10,972 bases of DNA from Massilia sp. (GTDB taxonomy: Bacteria > Pseudomonadota > Gammaproteobacteria > Burkholderiales > Burkholderiaceae_D): positions 6,853-17,824 of the forward strand of contig DOUW01000265.1 of assembly GCA_003520365.1 (NCBI GenBank). Direction: 5' to 3'. A model generated the notes under the pieces. It saw only the letters and a list, made by a program, of their open reading frames with translations, made no database searches and had not been told where the DNA came from. This document shows positions 1 through 6,637 of this stretch, one piece after another (the stretch's first letter is position 1; each line of letters starts with the position of its first letter). A program made the position numbers and the translations under genes.

Positions 1-634
1 CATCGATGTTGTCGCGGATGGCGGGCGGCAGGTCGGCGCCCGTGGGTGTGCTGTGCTGCAGCGAAAACCCGGTGTTTTTCGCGGCGAGCGCGCGCTCGAC
101 CTCGTCCAGCGATGGCGCCCTGTTGACCAGCGCCTTCATCTCGTCGTCGAAATGGGCGTTATCGACGAGGATGTGGCGCATGTCGTACTGCTTGCGCTGG
201 GCGAACAGCGCCGGATGTTTCTCGAAATAGTCGTCGATCTCGGCCTGCGTCGGCTTGACCGGCTGGCCCACGACCTTGCGCAGATAGGCCTGGGCGACGA
301 TCTGCTCCCTGGCTTTCTCGATCGCCTGGACCACTTCGGGATCGCGGTGCAGATCCTCCTTCATCGCCGCATCGACCAATACGCGGCGATCGACCAGGGC
401 TTCGACGGCGCGCCGCTGCGCGACGGGCGAATCGGTCGCGAGGCCGACGGCGCCGGCGGCGCTCAGTTCAGCATTTACCTGGTGCACGGTGATTTCGTGG
501 TCGTCGACTTTGGCCACCCATTGGGCGTTGGCGCCTGGCGTGGGCGGACGCCGTTCGCAGGCGGCGAGGGCGAGCAGGCAGCAGGCCGCTGCCGCGGTGC
601 GCCTGGCGAGATGAAGAGAGCTGGTTTTTTTCAT
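1..634 (-). CDS. epsD: EpsD-family peptidyl-prolyl cis-trans isomerase, lipoprotein (3' end cut by window edge)
   Basis: The reading frame is open from the ATG at 634 to the left edge, giving 211 residues of a longer protein. The N-terminus is a lipoprotein signal: basic start, hydrophobic stretch, then lipobox L23-A-A-C26, so the mature protein should be lipid-anchored facing the periplasm. Residues about 36-145 form a SurA-like helical N-domain (VAKVDDHEITVHQVNAEL opening, YFEKHPALF near 136-144). A parvulin (PpiC) domain starts around RHILV at 153-157 and is cut off. The EpsD isomerase family belongs to EPS loci with exosortase B, where it presumably helps fold or assemble envelope export proteins. 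I chose ATG 634 over ATG 640 because GGAAA (641-645) sits 6 bases before it and directly against the other. It lies 46 bases after epsL, in the same operon. The family assignment is from pattern recognition. Confidence 0.85.
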   Translation of the reverse strand, partial: MKKTSSLHLARRTAAAACCLLALAACERRPPTPGANAQWVAKVDDHEITVHQVNAELSAAGAVGLATDSPVAQRRAVEALVDRRVLVDAAMKEDLHRDPEVVQAIEKAREQIVAQAYLRKVVGQPVKPTQAEIDDYFEKHPALFAQRKQYDMRHILVDNAHFDDEMKALVNRAPSLDEVERALAAKNTGFSLQHSTPTGADLPPAIRDNID

Positions 635-680
635 GATCATTTTCCGTAAACTGGAAGTCTCATCGAACATGTTGCGGGTG

Positions 681-1877
681 TCAGAATTGGTACTGGGCCT
701 GAAGAGAGGCCCCCTTCCGGGAATACTGCTGCGCCCGGTTATTGCTGTTGCGGTCGAATGCGAATGCCGATAGCTGAAACCGCAGGGCCCGGCTGGGGGC
801 GTGGCTGAGCGTGAGCGTCGCGCTGCGGCTGGTATCGGAGATGCGCACGGGCGCACCTTCGAAGTCGCGCTGCTCGTAGCGCAGCGCGGCGCGCAGCGAG
901 GTCTTTTCGCTGATCAGCCAGGTCGGCGCCAGCGACGCGCCCGTGTTCAGCGAATAGAACGCCAGCACCTCGTCGGCGGCGGCGACCTCGCGCCAGAGGC
1001 CAGCCTCGACCAGGGTCTTGCCCGATGGCTGCCATGTCGCCTCGATGCGTGCGCTGGGCCCGCTGAAATCGGCCACGCGTGCGCCGCGCGCCTTGCGCGC
1101 GCTCCAGCCGAGCAGCATCTCGAGTCGCGTCTTTCCGGAATAGCGCCAGTCGATCCGGAATTTCGCGTCGCGTTGCCGGTAGCGTTCGGCGCCGCCGTCG
1201 GCCGTACGCCGCTCAGGGTAACGACCGTTCAGCAGGCCGGCGACAATCCCGATACTGTTGCCGGAGCGGGCCAGGTAGTCGACGCCGGTTTCCCAGGTTT
1301 TTTCCGAGATGTTCCCGAAGCGCTGGCTGGCGAGATCGTGGTCGAGCTGGAAGCTCGCGCCGCCCATGCGCAGGCGCCATGACGGCGTCAGCAACCACGC
1401 GCCGTCGCCATGGCCGCGCCGGGTACGGCGCAGGTTGCGTTCGAGCGAGTCGATGCTGGTCAGCTGGTTGAGCGCGCGCACTTCGCTGGCGCCCAGGGTG
1501 CCGGAGAAGTCTTTTCCGGCCAGCCAGTGCCAGGTCGCCTGCAGGTCGCGCCCGCTATGGTCGAGCGCCTTGAAATAAGCGTAGGCAGCGCGCGAGAAGT
1601 CGGCACTTGCTTCGAAACGCTGGCGCGACAGGCGGTAGTCCATCTTCAGGCCGGCGTGGGCGGTACGCACCGTGTCCGATCCGCTTGCGCGGCCTGCGAG
1701 GGCCTTGTAATCGATGTCGTCCGGTAGGCCGAACACGTTGTCGTCATAGGCGATGGAATAGGCCACATAAGGCATAAAGCTGTCCTGGGCCCATGCGCCA
1801 CCGGCCGCCATGCAGCCGACGGCGACCAGCGCCGCGATGCGTGCGGCGTGCACGGGAAACTGTCGGTCAATACGCAT
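681..1877 (-). CDS. epsL: Outer-membrane beta-barrel protein EpsL, EPS biosynthesis
   Basis: 398 residues. A Sec signal peptide covers residues 1-30 with predicted cleavage after A28-W-A30 (next residues QDSF). The mature part opens with P36-Y and Y44-D-D-N-V-F49, typical of this family and of other PEP-CTERM-associated barrels. The rest alternates short polar and aromatic strands rich in Trp, Tyr and Arg, and the chain ends in a C-terminal Phe (QAQYQF), the usual BAM recognition ending of outer-membrane barrels. EpsL proteins were named from the methanolan EPS operon of Methylobacillus and are thought to act in polymer export or modification at the outer membrane; the exact role is unsettled. 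The ATG overlaps the end of epsB by 11 bases, so translational coupling is likely. No frameshift or truncation is seen. Confidence 0.85.
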   Translation of the reverse strand: MRIDRQFPVHAARIAALVAVGCMAAGGAWAQDSFMPYVAYSIAYDDNVFGLPDDIDYKALAGRASGSDTVRTAHAGLKMDYRLSRQRFEASADFSRAAYAYFKALDHSGRDLQATWHWLAGKDFSGTLGASEVRALNQLTSIDSLERNLRRTRRGHGDGAWLLTPSWRLRMGGASFQLDHDLASQRFGNISEKTWETGVDYLARSGNSIGIVAGLLNGRYPERRTADGGAERYRQRDAKFRIDWRYSGKTRLEMLLGWSARKARGARVADFSGPSARIEATWQPSGKTLVEAGLWREVAAADEVLAFYSLNTGASLAPTWLISEKTSLRAALRYEQRDFEGAPVRISDTSRSATLTLSHAPSRALRFQLSAFAFDRNSNNRAQQYSRKGASLQAQYQF

Positions 1878-3390
1878 TCGGATCGGTCCAGACGGCGACG
1901 GCGGTCATCAGCAAGATCTTCAGGTCGAATCCGAGCGACCAGTTCTCGATGTAGTGCAGGTCGAACTGGACGCGGCGATGCATCTTTTCGACCGTATCGG
2001 TTTCGCCGCGCAATCCGCTGATCTGGGCCCAGCCGGTGATGCCCGGCTTGACGTTGTGGCGCCCGAAGTATTCCGAGATGATCGAGCCATACTCGATGTT
2101 GTGCTCCACGGCATGCGGACGCGGACCAACAATCGACATGTTGCCTAGCAGAACATTGAACAGTTGCGGTAACTCGTCCAGGCTCGTGCGGCGCAGCAAC
2201 TTGCCGAGGCGCGTGACACGCGGATCATTGCGTACCGCCTGGATCACCTTGCCACTGGGCGGCGCGCCCGCGGTCATCGAACGGAACTTGTAGACTTCGA
2301 ACACTTCGTTGTTGAAACCGTGGCGCCGCTGCTTGAAGATGACCGGACCTTTGCTGTCGAGTTTGATCGCCAGTGCAATCAGGAGGAGCAAAGGGCCCAG
2401 CAGCAGGAGCAGCGAACTGGATATGGCGAGATCCTCGATGCGTTTGGCCGCGCCCATCTGCTTGATGACCCGGCCATTGGCGATGGTCACGACCGGCATG
2501 CATCCCAGTCTTTCCATGTTAATTCCGGAAAATTGCCAGATCATGTCGCTGGGAACCAGGTCGATCTGGACGGGCACGGTGCGCAGCTTCCTGAGCAGAC
2601 TGTCGATACGGTCCGATGCCACCCATGGCAGGGCGACGACGACCCGGTCGACATGATTGCGGCGAATGAAGTGCAGCATCGCATCCGTCGAGCCGAGCAT
2701 TTTCGAGCGTAAGGAGGCCGGGACTTCGCGCTGTATCCGGTCGTCGAACACGCCCAGGATATCGACCTTGCCCGGCAAGATGGCGCTGTGCGGCACTCCC
2801 TGTATGGCCGCCAGCATTTTCTCGGCGTGTTCGTTGGCGCCGACGACGACGACCGATTCGGTCAGCCTGTTGCCGCGGGCCGCGTTGCGGATATGGCGGA
2901 TCACGACGATCCGGTTCAGCAGGAGCAGGATGGCGGCTGCCCCGATGCTGAAGCCGAGCCACGCCCTCGAATAGAAATGCAGGGTGCCCGACAGGTAGCC
3001 GCAGAACAGCATCAGGAGCAGGGCGGCGGCGCTGCCGGCCAACAGCGAACTGAGCAATGTGCTTGGCGTCGCGATCGAACGCATATCGTAGGCCTGCGCA
3101 ACGTGCAGCGACACCACGGTCAGGAGCGTGCTCAGGTAGATGAAAAGATGGCTTTCGGGCAGCACGGGGGCGACATAGCCGAAACGCAGGTAGTAGCCGC
3201 CGAACCCCGCCAGCAGCAGGACACCGATGTCGGCGAGTCTGAGTGCATTCATCAGGACCGGGAGCTTATGCTTTCCGGAATGTTCTGGATGCCGGTGCCT
3301 GGCGGCCGCAGCTTGTGGCTCGGCTGCGCTGACCCGCGGCTCTGGTTCGTCTTCCGCTACCTCGACGGTTTGTTCGAATAAGTTGTTCAT
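1867..3390 (-). CDS. epsB: Undecaprenyl-phosphate sugar-1-phosphate transferase (EpsB/WcaJ family)
   Basis: Initiating enzyme of repeat-unit synthesis: it transfers a sugar-1-phosphate, probably glucose-1-phosphate, from a UDP-sugar to undecaprenyl phosphate at the inner membrane. The 507-residue form starts at MNNLFEQ. Four transmembrane segments lie near 48-66, 82-101, 112-132 and 142-164. A Rossmann-like central domain spans about 178-290 (VVVVGANEHAEK at 180-191). A fifth hydrophobic, probably re-entrant, helix lies at 322-343. The catalytic bacterial sugar transferase domain contains KFRSM (368-372), the Asp-Glu pair in LDELPQ (D405-E406), VGPRP (421-425) and KPGITGWAQ (448-456). The frame is open further upstream to a GTG at 3501, but the extra 37 residues look like non-coding leader and are low in family character. 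The ribosome site before ATG 3390 is weak (GGAC about 12 bases away). Sugar specificity cannot be read from sequence. Confidence 0.9.
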   Translation of the reverse strand: MNNLFEQTVEVAEDEPEPRVSAAEPQAAAARHRHPEHSGKHKLPVLMNALRLADIGVLLLAGFGGYYLRFGYVAPVLPESHLFIYLSTLLTVVSLHVAQAYDMRSIATPSTLLSSLLAGSAAALLLMLFCGYLSGTLHFYSRAWLGFSIGAAAILLLLNRIVVIRHIRNAARGNRLTESVVVVGANEHAEKMLAAIQGVPHSAILPGKVDILGVFDDRIQREVPASLRSKMLGSTDAMLHFIRRNHVDRVVVALPWVASDRIDSLLRKLRTVPVQIDLVPSDMIWQFSGINMERLGCMPVVTIANGRVIKQMGAAKRIEDLAISSSLLLLLGPLLLLIALAIKLDSKGPVIFKQRRHGFNNEVFEVYKFRSMTAGAPPSGKVIQAVRNDPRVTRLGKLLRRTSLDELPQLFNVLLGNMSIVGPRPHAVEHNIEYGSIISEYFGRHNVKPGITGWAQISGLRGETDTVEKMHRRVQFDLHYIENWSLGFDLKILLMTAVAVWTDPNAY

Positions 3391-3449
3391 GTCTGTTCGC
3401 GTCCAGTTGTACAGTTGGCATAAGGATTTCTGTTTTGGATTCTGTTGTC

Positions 3450-3481
3450 GGCCCTGGTTACCGGGCCCCTCAAGCTGGGGC
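3450..3481 (-). promoter_or_regulatory. Two mutually exclusive hairpins in the epsB leader
   Basis: On the minus strand, GCCCC / GGGGC (3481-3477 with 3469-3465, 7-base loop) and GGCCC / GGGCC (3467-3463 with 3454-3450, 8-base loop) share bases 3465-3467, so only one can form. They lie 60-90 bases before the epsB ATG. Confidence 0.4.
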
Positions 3482-3528
3482 GATCCCTTCGGCTCGAGCA
3501 CTGGATAGGACTCTGCTGAATCGTTGTT

Positions 3529-3569
3529 GGCCAGGATCCGGCTCTTTTCTTCAAAGCCAGTTCCTGGCC
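3529..3569 (-). promoter_or_regulatory. Long stem-loop in the epsB leader
   Basis: On the minus strand, GGCCAGGA (3569-3562) pairs with TCCTGGCC (3536-3529). Inside it, GGCTTT pairs with AAgAGCC around a GAAGAA loop. A competing short hairpin, GCCAG-gaa-CTGGC (3568-3556), uses the same 5' arm. No U-run follows either form. Confidence 0.45.
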
Positions 3570-3574
3570 TGCTA

Positions 3575-3580
3575 GTTATA
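3575..3580 (-). promoter_or_regulatory. Possible -10 element upstream of epsB
   Basis: TATAAC on the minus strand, in an otherwise GC-rich gap, about 185 bases before the epsB ATG. No good -35 is visible at 16-18 bases (AGTCGC or GTCGCA), so if real it would need an activator. A start near 3568 would place the whole set of leader hairpins in the transcript. Confidence 0.25.
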
Positions 3581-3633
3581 AGATTTCGTAATGGACTGCG
3601 ACTAACTTTCCAGGACAGACCGGCCTGCGCGCA

Positions 3634-4179
3634 TCAGGCGGGGGCTTGGCCAGCCGGTGGACGGGCCTTGCGACGGCGGCCCGCATAGCCGATGACCGCC
3701 AGGCCGATGCCGAGCATGGCGTAGGTTTCGGGTTCCGGAACCGGGGAGACGTTGATATTCCCGCCATAGGAACCACCCGCGGTGCCGAGGATGCTGCCGC
3801 CGACCTTGAGCGAGTACTTGCCCCCGTCTAGCGCCAGTCCCGAGAGCAACCACAGGTCCAGGCCGCCGCTGTTTTCCTGCGAGCCGTTGAGCACCAGGCC
3901 GGCGCTGTTGTACAGGTCGAACGAGGTGATGTTCAGGTCGAAGATGTTGCGGGTAGCGATCGATGTCACGACCGCGTCTAAGTCCGACTGGCTCAGGAAC
4001 TCAAAGTTGTAGGTGTCCAGGAAGGTCTTGCCGTAATACTCCGTTCCGTTGAACGCGTTGCCGAAGTTCTTCGTATTGACCAGGTTGAGGTTGGTGGTCA
4101 ATTCATAGTCGGCAGCGCTTGCGGTGACGGCCGCCGCCGCCAGTGCAATCGCTGTAAGTAATTGCTTCGTGGATTTCAT
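3634..4179 (-). CDS. PEP-CTERM sorting-domain protein, FxDxF-like type
   Basis: 181 residues. A signal peptide ends near A22/A23 (TASAA-DYE). The secreted domain is Asn/Gly/Ser-rich and has the short motif F53-L-D-T-Y-N-F59, which resembles the FxDxF motif of one PEP-CTERM group with Tyr in the last position. The C-terminus carries the tripartite sorting signal: V147-P-E-P150, a hydrophobic helix at about 152-166, and the basic cluster R168-R-R-K171. Such proteins are exosortase substrates, cut and processed at the inner membrane and associated with the cell surface or EPS. An odd point is that ten further residues (ARPPAGQAPA) follow the basic cluster, where most family members stop. The ATG at 4179 has a clear AGGAG 6 bases upstream (4185-4189); an in-frame ATG at 4413 would add 78 residues of leader and hide the signal peptide. 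Exosortase B is the likely partner but lies outside the window. Confidence 0.88.
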   Translation of the reverse strand: MKSTKQLLTAIALAAAAVTASAADYELTTNLNLVNTKNFGNAFNGTEYYGKTFLDTYNFEFLSQSDLDAVVTSIATRNIFDLNITSFDLYNSAGLVLNGSQENSGGLDLWLLSGLALDGGKYSLKVGGSILGTAGGSYGGNINVSPVPEPETYAMLGIGLAVIGYAGRRRKARPPAGQAPA

Positions 4180-4201
4180 GGACTGCTCCTTCGTCAAGGT
4201 C

Positions 4202-4223
4202 AAAAAAGCGCCGGATTCGACGC
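4202..4223 (-). terminator. Intrinsic-terminator structure in the leader of the PEP-CTERM gene
   Basis: On the minus strand, stem GCGTCG / CGGCGC (4223-4218 with 4213-4208; five Watson-Crick pairs and one G-U), loop AATC, then six U (4207-4202). It ends 22 bases before the PEP-CTERM ATG and 12 bases before its Shine-Dalgarno. It could end the GT4 transcript, but no room remains for a promoter between it and the PEP-CTERM gene, so attenuation or read-through is the likelier meaning. Confidence 0.55.
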
Positions 4224-4376
4224 GGTGATGAGATCGTCGCGATGCTTCAATCGCTATCCGCATACGACAAGCTCGGTTCGATCGACAGGGGAAACCTCGC
4301 GCCCGTAGACTGTCGGAAAGTTGCTGTACGTCGCTGCAGCACGATGGGGGGCGAGAACGGGCGTGACTCGCCTGTT

Positions 4377-4397
4377 GCGCGCCGTTGCGCGGCGCGC
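4377..4397 (-). repeat. GC-rich hairpin after the GT4 gene
   Basis: A perfect 8-bp stem GCGCGCCG / CGGCGCGC with a 5-base loop, 42 bases past the GT4 stop. No U-run follows on either strand, so it is more likely an mRNA 3' stabilising or pausing structure than an intrinsic terminator. Confidence 0.5.
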
Positions 4398-4438
4398 GAA
4401 TCATCGTATTCATGGTGGTGGCTTCCGCCTGGAGCTGG

Positions 4439-5617
4439 TTATTGTTCGGACAGGTCGACGCCTTCGTTGTGGATCAGCGGCCTTCTGGGGGCGGCAGCCC
4501 TGCCGAGGATCCGGGCATACACGGCGCGTGTCTCGCTTGCGATGTGCTTCCAGCAGTAGGACTCGGCGACGCGCTGCTGTACGGCGGCGGCTTCGGCCAC
4601 GCTGCGTTCGCGCAGCATCCTCGCGCGCATCCGCCCGGCCAGGCTGCGGACGTCGCCCACGGGATAGAACTCGACCCCGAGATGGCCCAGTTCGCGATTG
4701 GCCGGGATGTCGCTGGCGATGGCGGGCAGGCCATGGCTCAGCGCTTCGAGCAGGGCGATGGGCAGTCCCTCGTGCGAAGAAGGCAGCACGAACAGGCCGG
4801 CATGTGCATACAGCTCGCGCAGGCCCGGCCCGGATTGAAAGCCGGTGCAGACAACGTTCGGTGTCTGCCGCGCGGCGCGCAGCACGCGGCGCATGTACTC
4901 GTCAGGGTGGTCCGCCGCGCCTACCAGCACCAGCTTCCAGCCATTGACTTCGGCCAGCGCGAAGGCCTCGATCAGGTCGAGGTGGCGCTTTTCTGGCACC
5001 AGGCGGCTTACCAGCAAGACATAGCGCCCTGGTTGCAGGTCGAAGGTCTGCATCGCCTGCGTGCCAGGCGGGCTATCTGGCAGCTCGACGCCGTTCGGAA
5101 TGAAGGTGCTGCCGCGCTGGTACTTGTCGCGCACGAGCGAGCGGATCAGCTTCGAGATAACGATCCGTTCGCTCGACCATCCCATGCCGAAGCGCTCGCC
5201 GAGGCGCAAGACGAAGCGCGCCGCGCGTCCCCACTTCTGGCGGTCATAGTCCGGGCCATGGTGCGTCACGACGACGCGCAATCCAAGCAGGCGCGCCAGC
5301 GGGGTGAACAAGGCAGGGCCGATTGCGTGGATGTGCAGCACGTCCGGACGGCGCCATGCGGCCAACAGGACGCCCGCGAAGGTATGGGCGATTGCTTCCA
5401 GGGCGCGCTGGCGCGGTGCCCACAGCCGTGTGAAGCGGATGCCTTTCCAGACGTCGGGATTGGACGCCGGCTGGTAGCTGCCGCGTACCACGACCTCGAC
5501 CTCGCAGCCCATCCTGGCCAATTCCGTATACAGGTGTTCGGCATGAGTTTCCACGCCTCCCTGGACCTGAGGAAATCCTCGCAAGCCCAACACCATTACC
5601 GAGATATTGTCGTTCAT
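4439..5617 (-). CDS. Glycosyltransferase family 4 (GT-B fold), EPS repeat-unit assembly
   Basis: 392 residues, the normal length for a retaining GT4 enzyme. The N-domain opens with LGLRGFPQVQGGVETHAEHL (10-29); this G-x-RG-x-P...GG-x-ET pattern is that of rhamnosyl/glucosyltransferase-like GT4 proteins with the DUF1972-type N-terminus. HIHAIGP (95-101) and THHGPDYDRQKWG (118-130) are acceptor-side loops. IPNGVE (173-178) links the domains. The C-domain holds SRLVPEKRHLDLIEAF (204-219) and the donor-binding E-x7-E motif, E283-GLPIALL-E291. It should transfer a nucleotide-activated sugar to the growing lipid-linked repeat unit on the cytoplasmic face; donor and linkage are unknown. ATG 5617 has GGAG 8 bases upstream. 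It is the first gene after the divergent control region and has a good promoter about 70 bases before the ATG. The PEP-CTERM gene follows after 259 bases. Confidence 0.9.
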   Translation of the reverse strand: MNDNISVMVLGLRGFPQVQGGVETHAEHLYTELARMGCEVEVVVRGSYQPASNPDVWKGIRFTRLWAPRQRALEAIAHTFAGVLLAAWRRPDVLHIHAIGPALFTPLARLLGLRVVVTHHGPDYDRQKWGRAARFVLRLGERFGMGWSSERIVISKLIRSLVRDKYQRGSTFIPNGVELPDSPPGTQAMQTFDLQPGRYVLLVSRLVPEKRHLDLIEAFALAEVNGWKLVLVGAADHPDEYMRRVLRAARQTPNVVCTGFQSGPGLRELYAHAGLFVLPSSHEGLPIALLEALSHGLPAIASDIPANRELGHLGVEFYPVGDVRSLAGRMRARMLRERSVAEAAAVQQRVAESYCWKHIASETRAVYARILGRAAAPRRPLIHNEGVDLSEQ

Positions 5618-5664
5618 TACGACTCCACGAGATGATTAGCGAGGGATGTTGGCTTGGGGGAGGA

Positions 5665-5697
5665 AATTGATCTAGTTCTATTACCTAGAAATCAATT
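5665..5697. repeat. Inverted repeat overlapping the GT4 promoter start site
   Basis: AATTGAT-CTAG (5665-5675) faces CTAG-aa-ATCAATT (5685-5697): 11 paired positions with a 2-base offset and a 9-base centre. It overlaps three bases of the -10 and spans the expected start near 5688, the place where a repressor operator would act. Confidence 0.5.
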
Positions 5698-5722
5698 CTA
5701 ATTTACTAAAAGGTGGTGTCAA
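5695..5722 (-). promoter_or_regulatory. Sigma70-type promoter for the GT4 gene
   Basis: On the minus strand, TTGACA (5722-5717), a 16-base spacer, and TAGAAT (5700-5695). The -35 is perfect and the -10 has one mismatch. Transcription should start near 5688, giving a leader of about 70 bases before the ATG at 5617. It is flanked by two inverted repeats. Confidence 0.6.
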
Positions 5723-5733
5723 TACGTTATTGA

Positions 5734-5761
5734 TTAACCCGCCATGAATACAACGGGTTAA
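5734..5761. repeat. Inverted repeat upstream of the GT4 -35
   Basis: Perfect 8-bp arms TTAACCCG (5734-5741) and CGGGTTAA (5754-5761), 12-base centre. The centre lies about 60 bases upstream of the predicted start, a usual distance for an activator site. AAATTTTT follows on the plus strand, but no plus gene leads into it, so a terminator role is unlikely. Confidence 0.45.
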
Positions 5762-6136
5762 AAATTTTTCTTCAACTGGTTGCGCAGTGTAGGAGAAGTC
5801 TGATAGGAAAAAAGGACAAATGTCGAGCTGGATGTAGGACAACCAAATAATATTTGCCACATGCGTCATCAGGGCATGCAGGATACGACGAAATACCAAT
5901 GCAACAAAGTTTACAAAGATATTTAATTATTGGAAAGTAGGGTTTCTATAAAATAATCTTTATGAGGCGAAAATAATAGAAATTGGCTGACGAAATTGTC
6001 ACAAAAAATATTTCTCAAAAGAATGGATTACAGGCTATCTGGCATAACTGGTAGTGCATCGTGTTTTTCATAAAGCATGCACCTGGCTGATCTGGCCGCC
6101 AGCGAAAATCTGAACGGTAGAGTTTCTCTTTTCCGT

Positions 6137-6149
6137 TAAGGAAATGTTC
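6137..6149 (+). repeat. 13-base direct repeat, copy 1
   Basis: TAAGGAAATGTTC, identical to 6638-6650. Including three bases upstream, the two copies match at 15 of 16 positions. Confidence 0.4.
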
Positions 6150-6350
6150 GTAAGGGACGGTGTGAAGCAACGCCGTGTCCGCGCCTGCAGCCGCGGCGAG
6201 GGCAGAGCAGGTGGTACAGCAGAGGGCGCGCGGCACGCTTCTTTCCAGCAAAATGCCTTTTTTCCCTTACTGATTTAAACGGCCGAGTTCACGTTCTAAA
6301 TACTACTCGGTTGCTCTTTATTGCAAGTTATTCCATGGAGATAAGCGTAA

Positions 6351-6385
6351 CGGCCAACCGGTAGGCCGCAAGCATTAGATGTTGC
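6351..6385. repeat. Palindrome plus adjoining hairpin in the control region
   Basis: CGGCCAACCGGTAGGCCG (6351-6368) is an 18-base palindrome apart from one A-A pair. It directly abuts a hairpin, GCAA-g-CAT / ATG-TTGC (6368-6375 with 6379-6385, 3-base loop). No U-run follows. Confidence 0.45.
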
Positions 6386-6513
6386 TTATGAGTATCTGGC
6401 TTTCGTGATCGGCGTGCGGCGCACAGCATGGACGTGGCGCAAGTAACAGTCAGGAAGACTAAGTTACTGAATGTGAAGGGATATTTACACAGCAGGAGAT
6501 TGTCGTTTATTGG

Positions 6514-6530
6514 TATCAATCTTGTTGATA
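6514..6530. repeat. Operator-like palindrome upstream of the secreted-protein promoter
   Basis: TATCAA-tcttg-TTGATA, a perfect 6-bp inverted repeat with a 5-base centre, about 100 bases upstream of the predicted start near 6623. ATCAATTC follows at 6537-6544 and also occurs in the GT4 promoter repeat at 5691-5698. Confidence 0.4.
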
Positions 6531-6588
6531 TAAGTCATCAATTCCTTATGTTAAGTACAACCGGCGAAAATAAATTCCGTAAAGAATA

Positions 6589-6616
6589 TTGACGCTCGGA
6601 ATTTTGAACATATACT
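6589..6616 (+). promoter_or_regulatory. Sigma70-type promoter for the secreted-protein gene
   Basis: TTGACG (6589-6594), a 16-base spacer, and TATACT (6611-6616), each one base from consensus. The start would be near 6623, leaving a leader of about 134 bases before ATG 6757 that carries a strong hairpin. Confidence 0.6.
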
Positions 6617-6637
6617 GCCCCCTGTCAACCAGTGCGG

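Noticed and set aside
53..649. Plus-strand frame opposite epsD
   Set aside because: The minus strand carries a lipoprotein signal and isomerase domain with a ribosome site; the plus-strand frame is its shadow.
3391..3501. GTG start at 3501 for epsB
   Set aside because: The added 37 residues do not look like family sequence, and the region is better explained as a structured leader. ATG 3390 gives a normal family length.
4370..4383. GG-N10-GC spacing on the minus strand as a sigma54 promoter for the PEP-CTERM gene
   Set aside because: Sigma54 control of PEP-CTERM genes is plausible in these bacteria, but the bases around the GG and GC do not fit TGGCAC / TTGC, and the match lies within a GC hairpin.
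4180..4413. Longer start for the PEP-CTERM protein at ATG 4413
   Set aside because: It would put 78 unusual residues before a good signal peptide and ignore the AGGAG before ATG 4179.
4385..5635. 416-residue open frame on the plus strand across the whole GT4 gene
   Set aside because: It is fully antisense to a gene with clear GT4 motifs. Its translation has no recognisable domain, and long antisense frames are expected in GC-rich DNA.
5681..5899. 72-residue minus-strand frame overlapping the GT4 promoter
   Set aside because: It has no recognisable domain and covers promoter and inverted-repeat sequence.
6015..6251. 78-residue minus-strand frame starting with TTG in the control region
   Set aside because: It has a rare start codon, no family resemblance and no neighbouring operon link; a chance frame is more likely.
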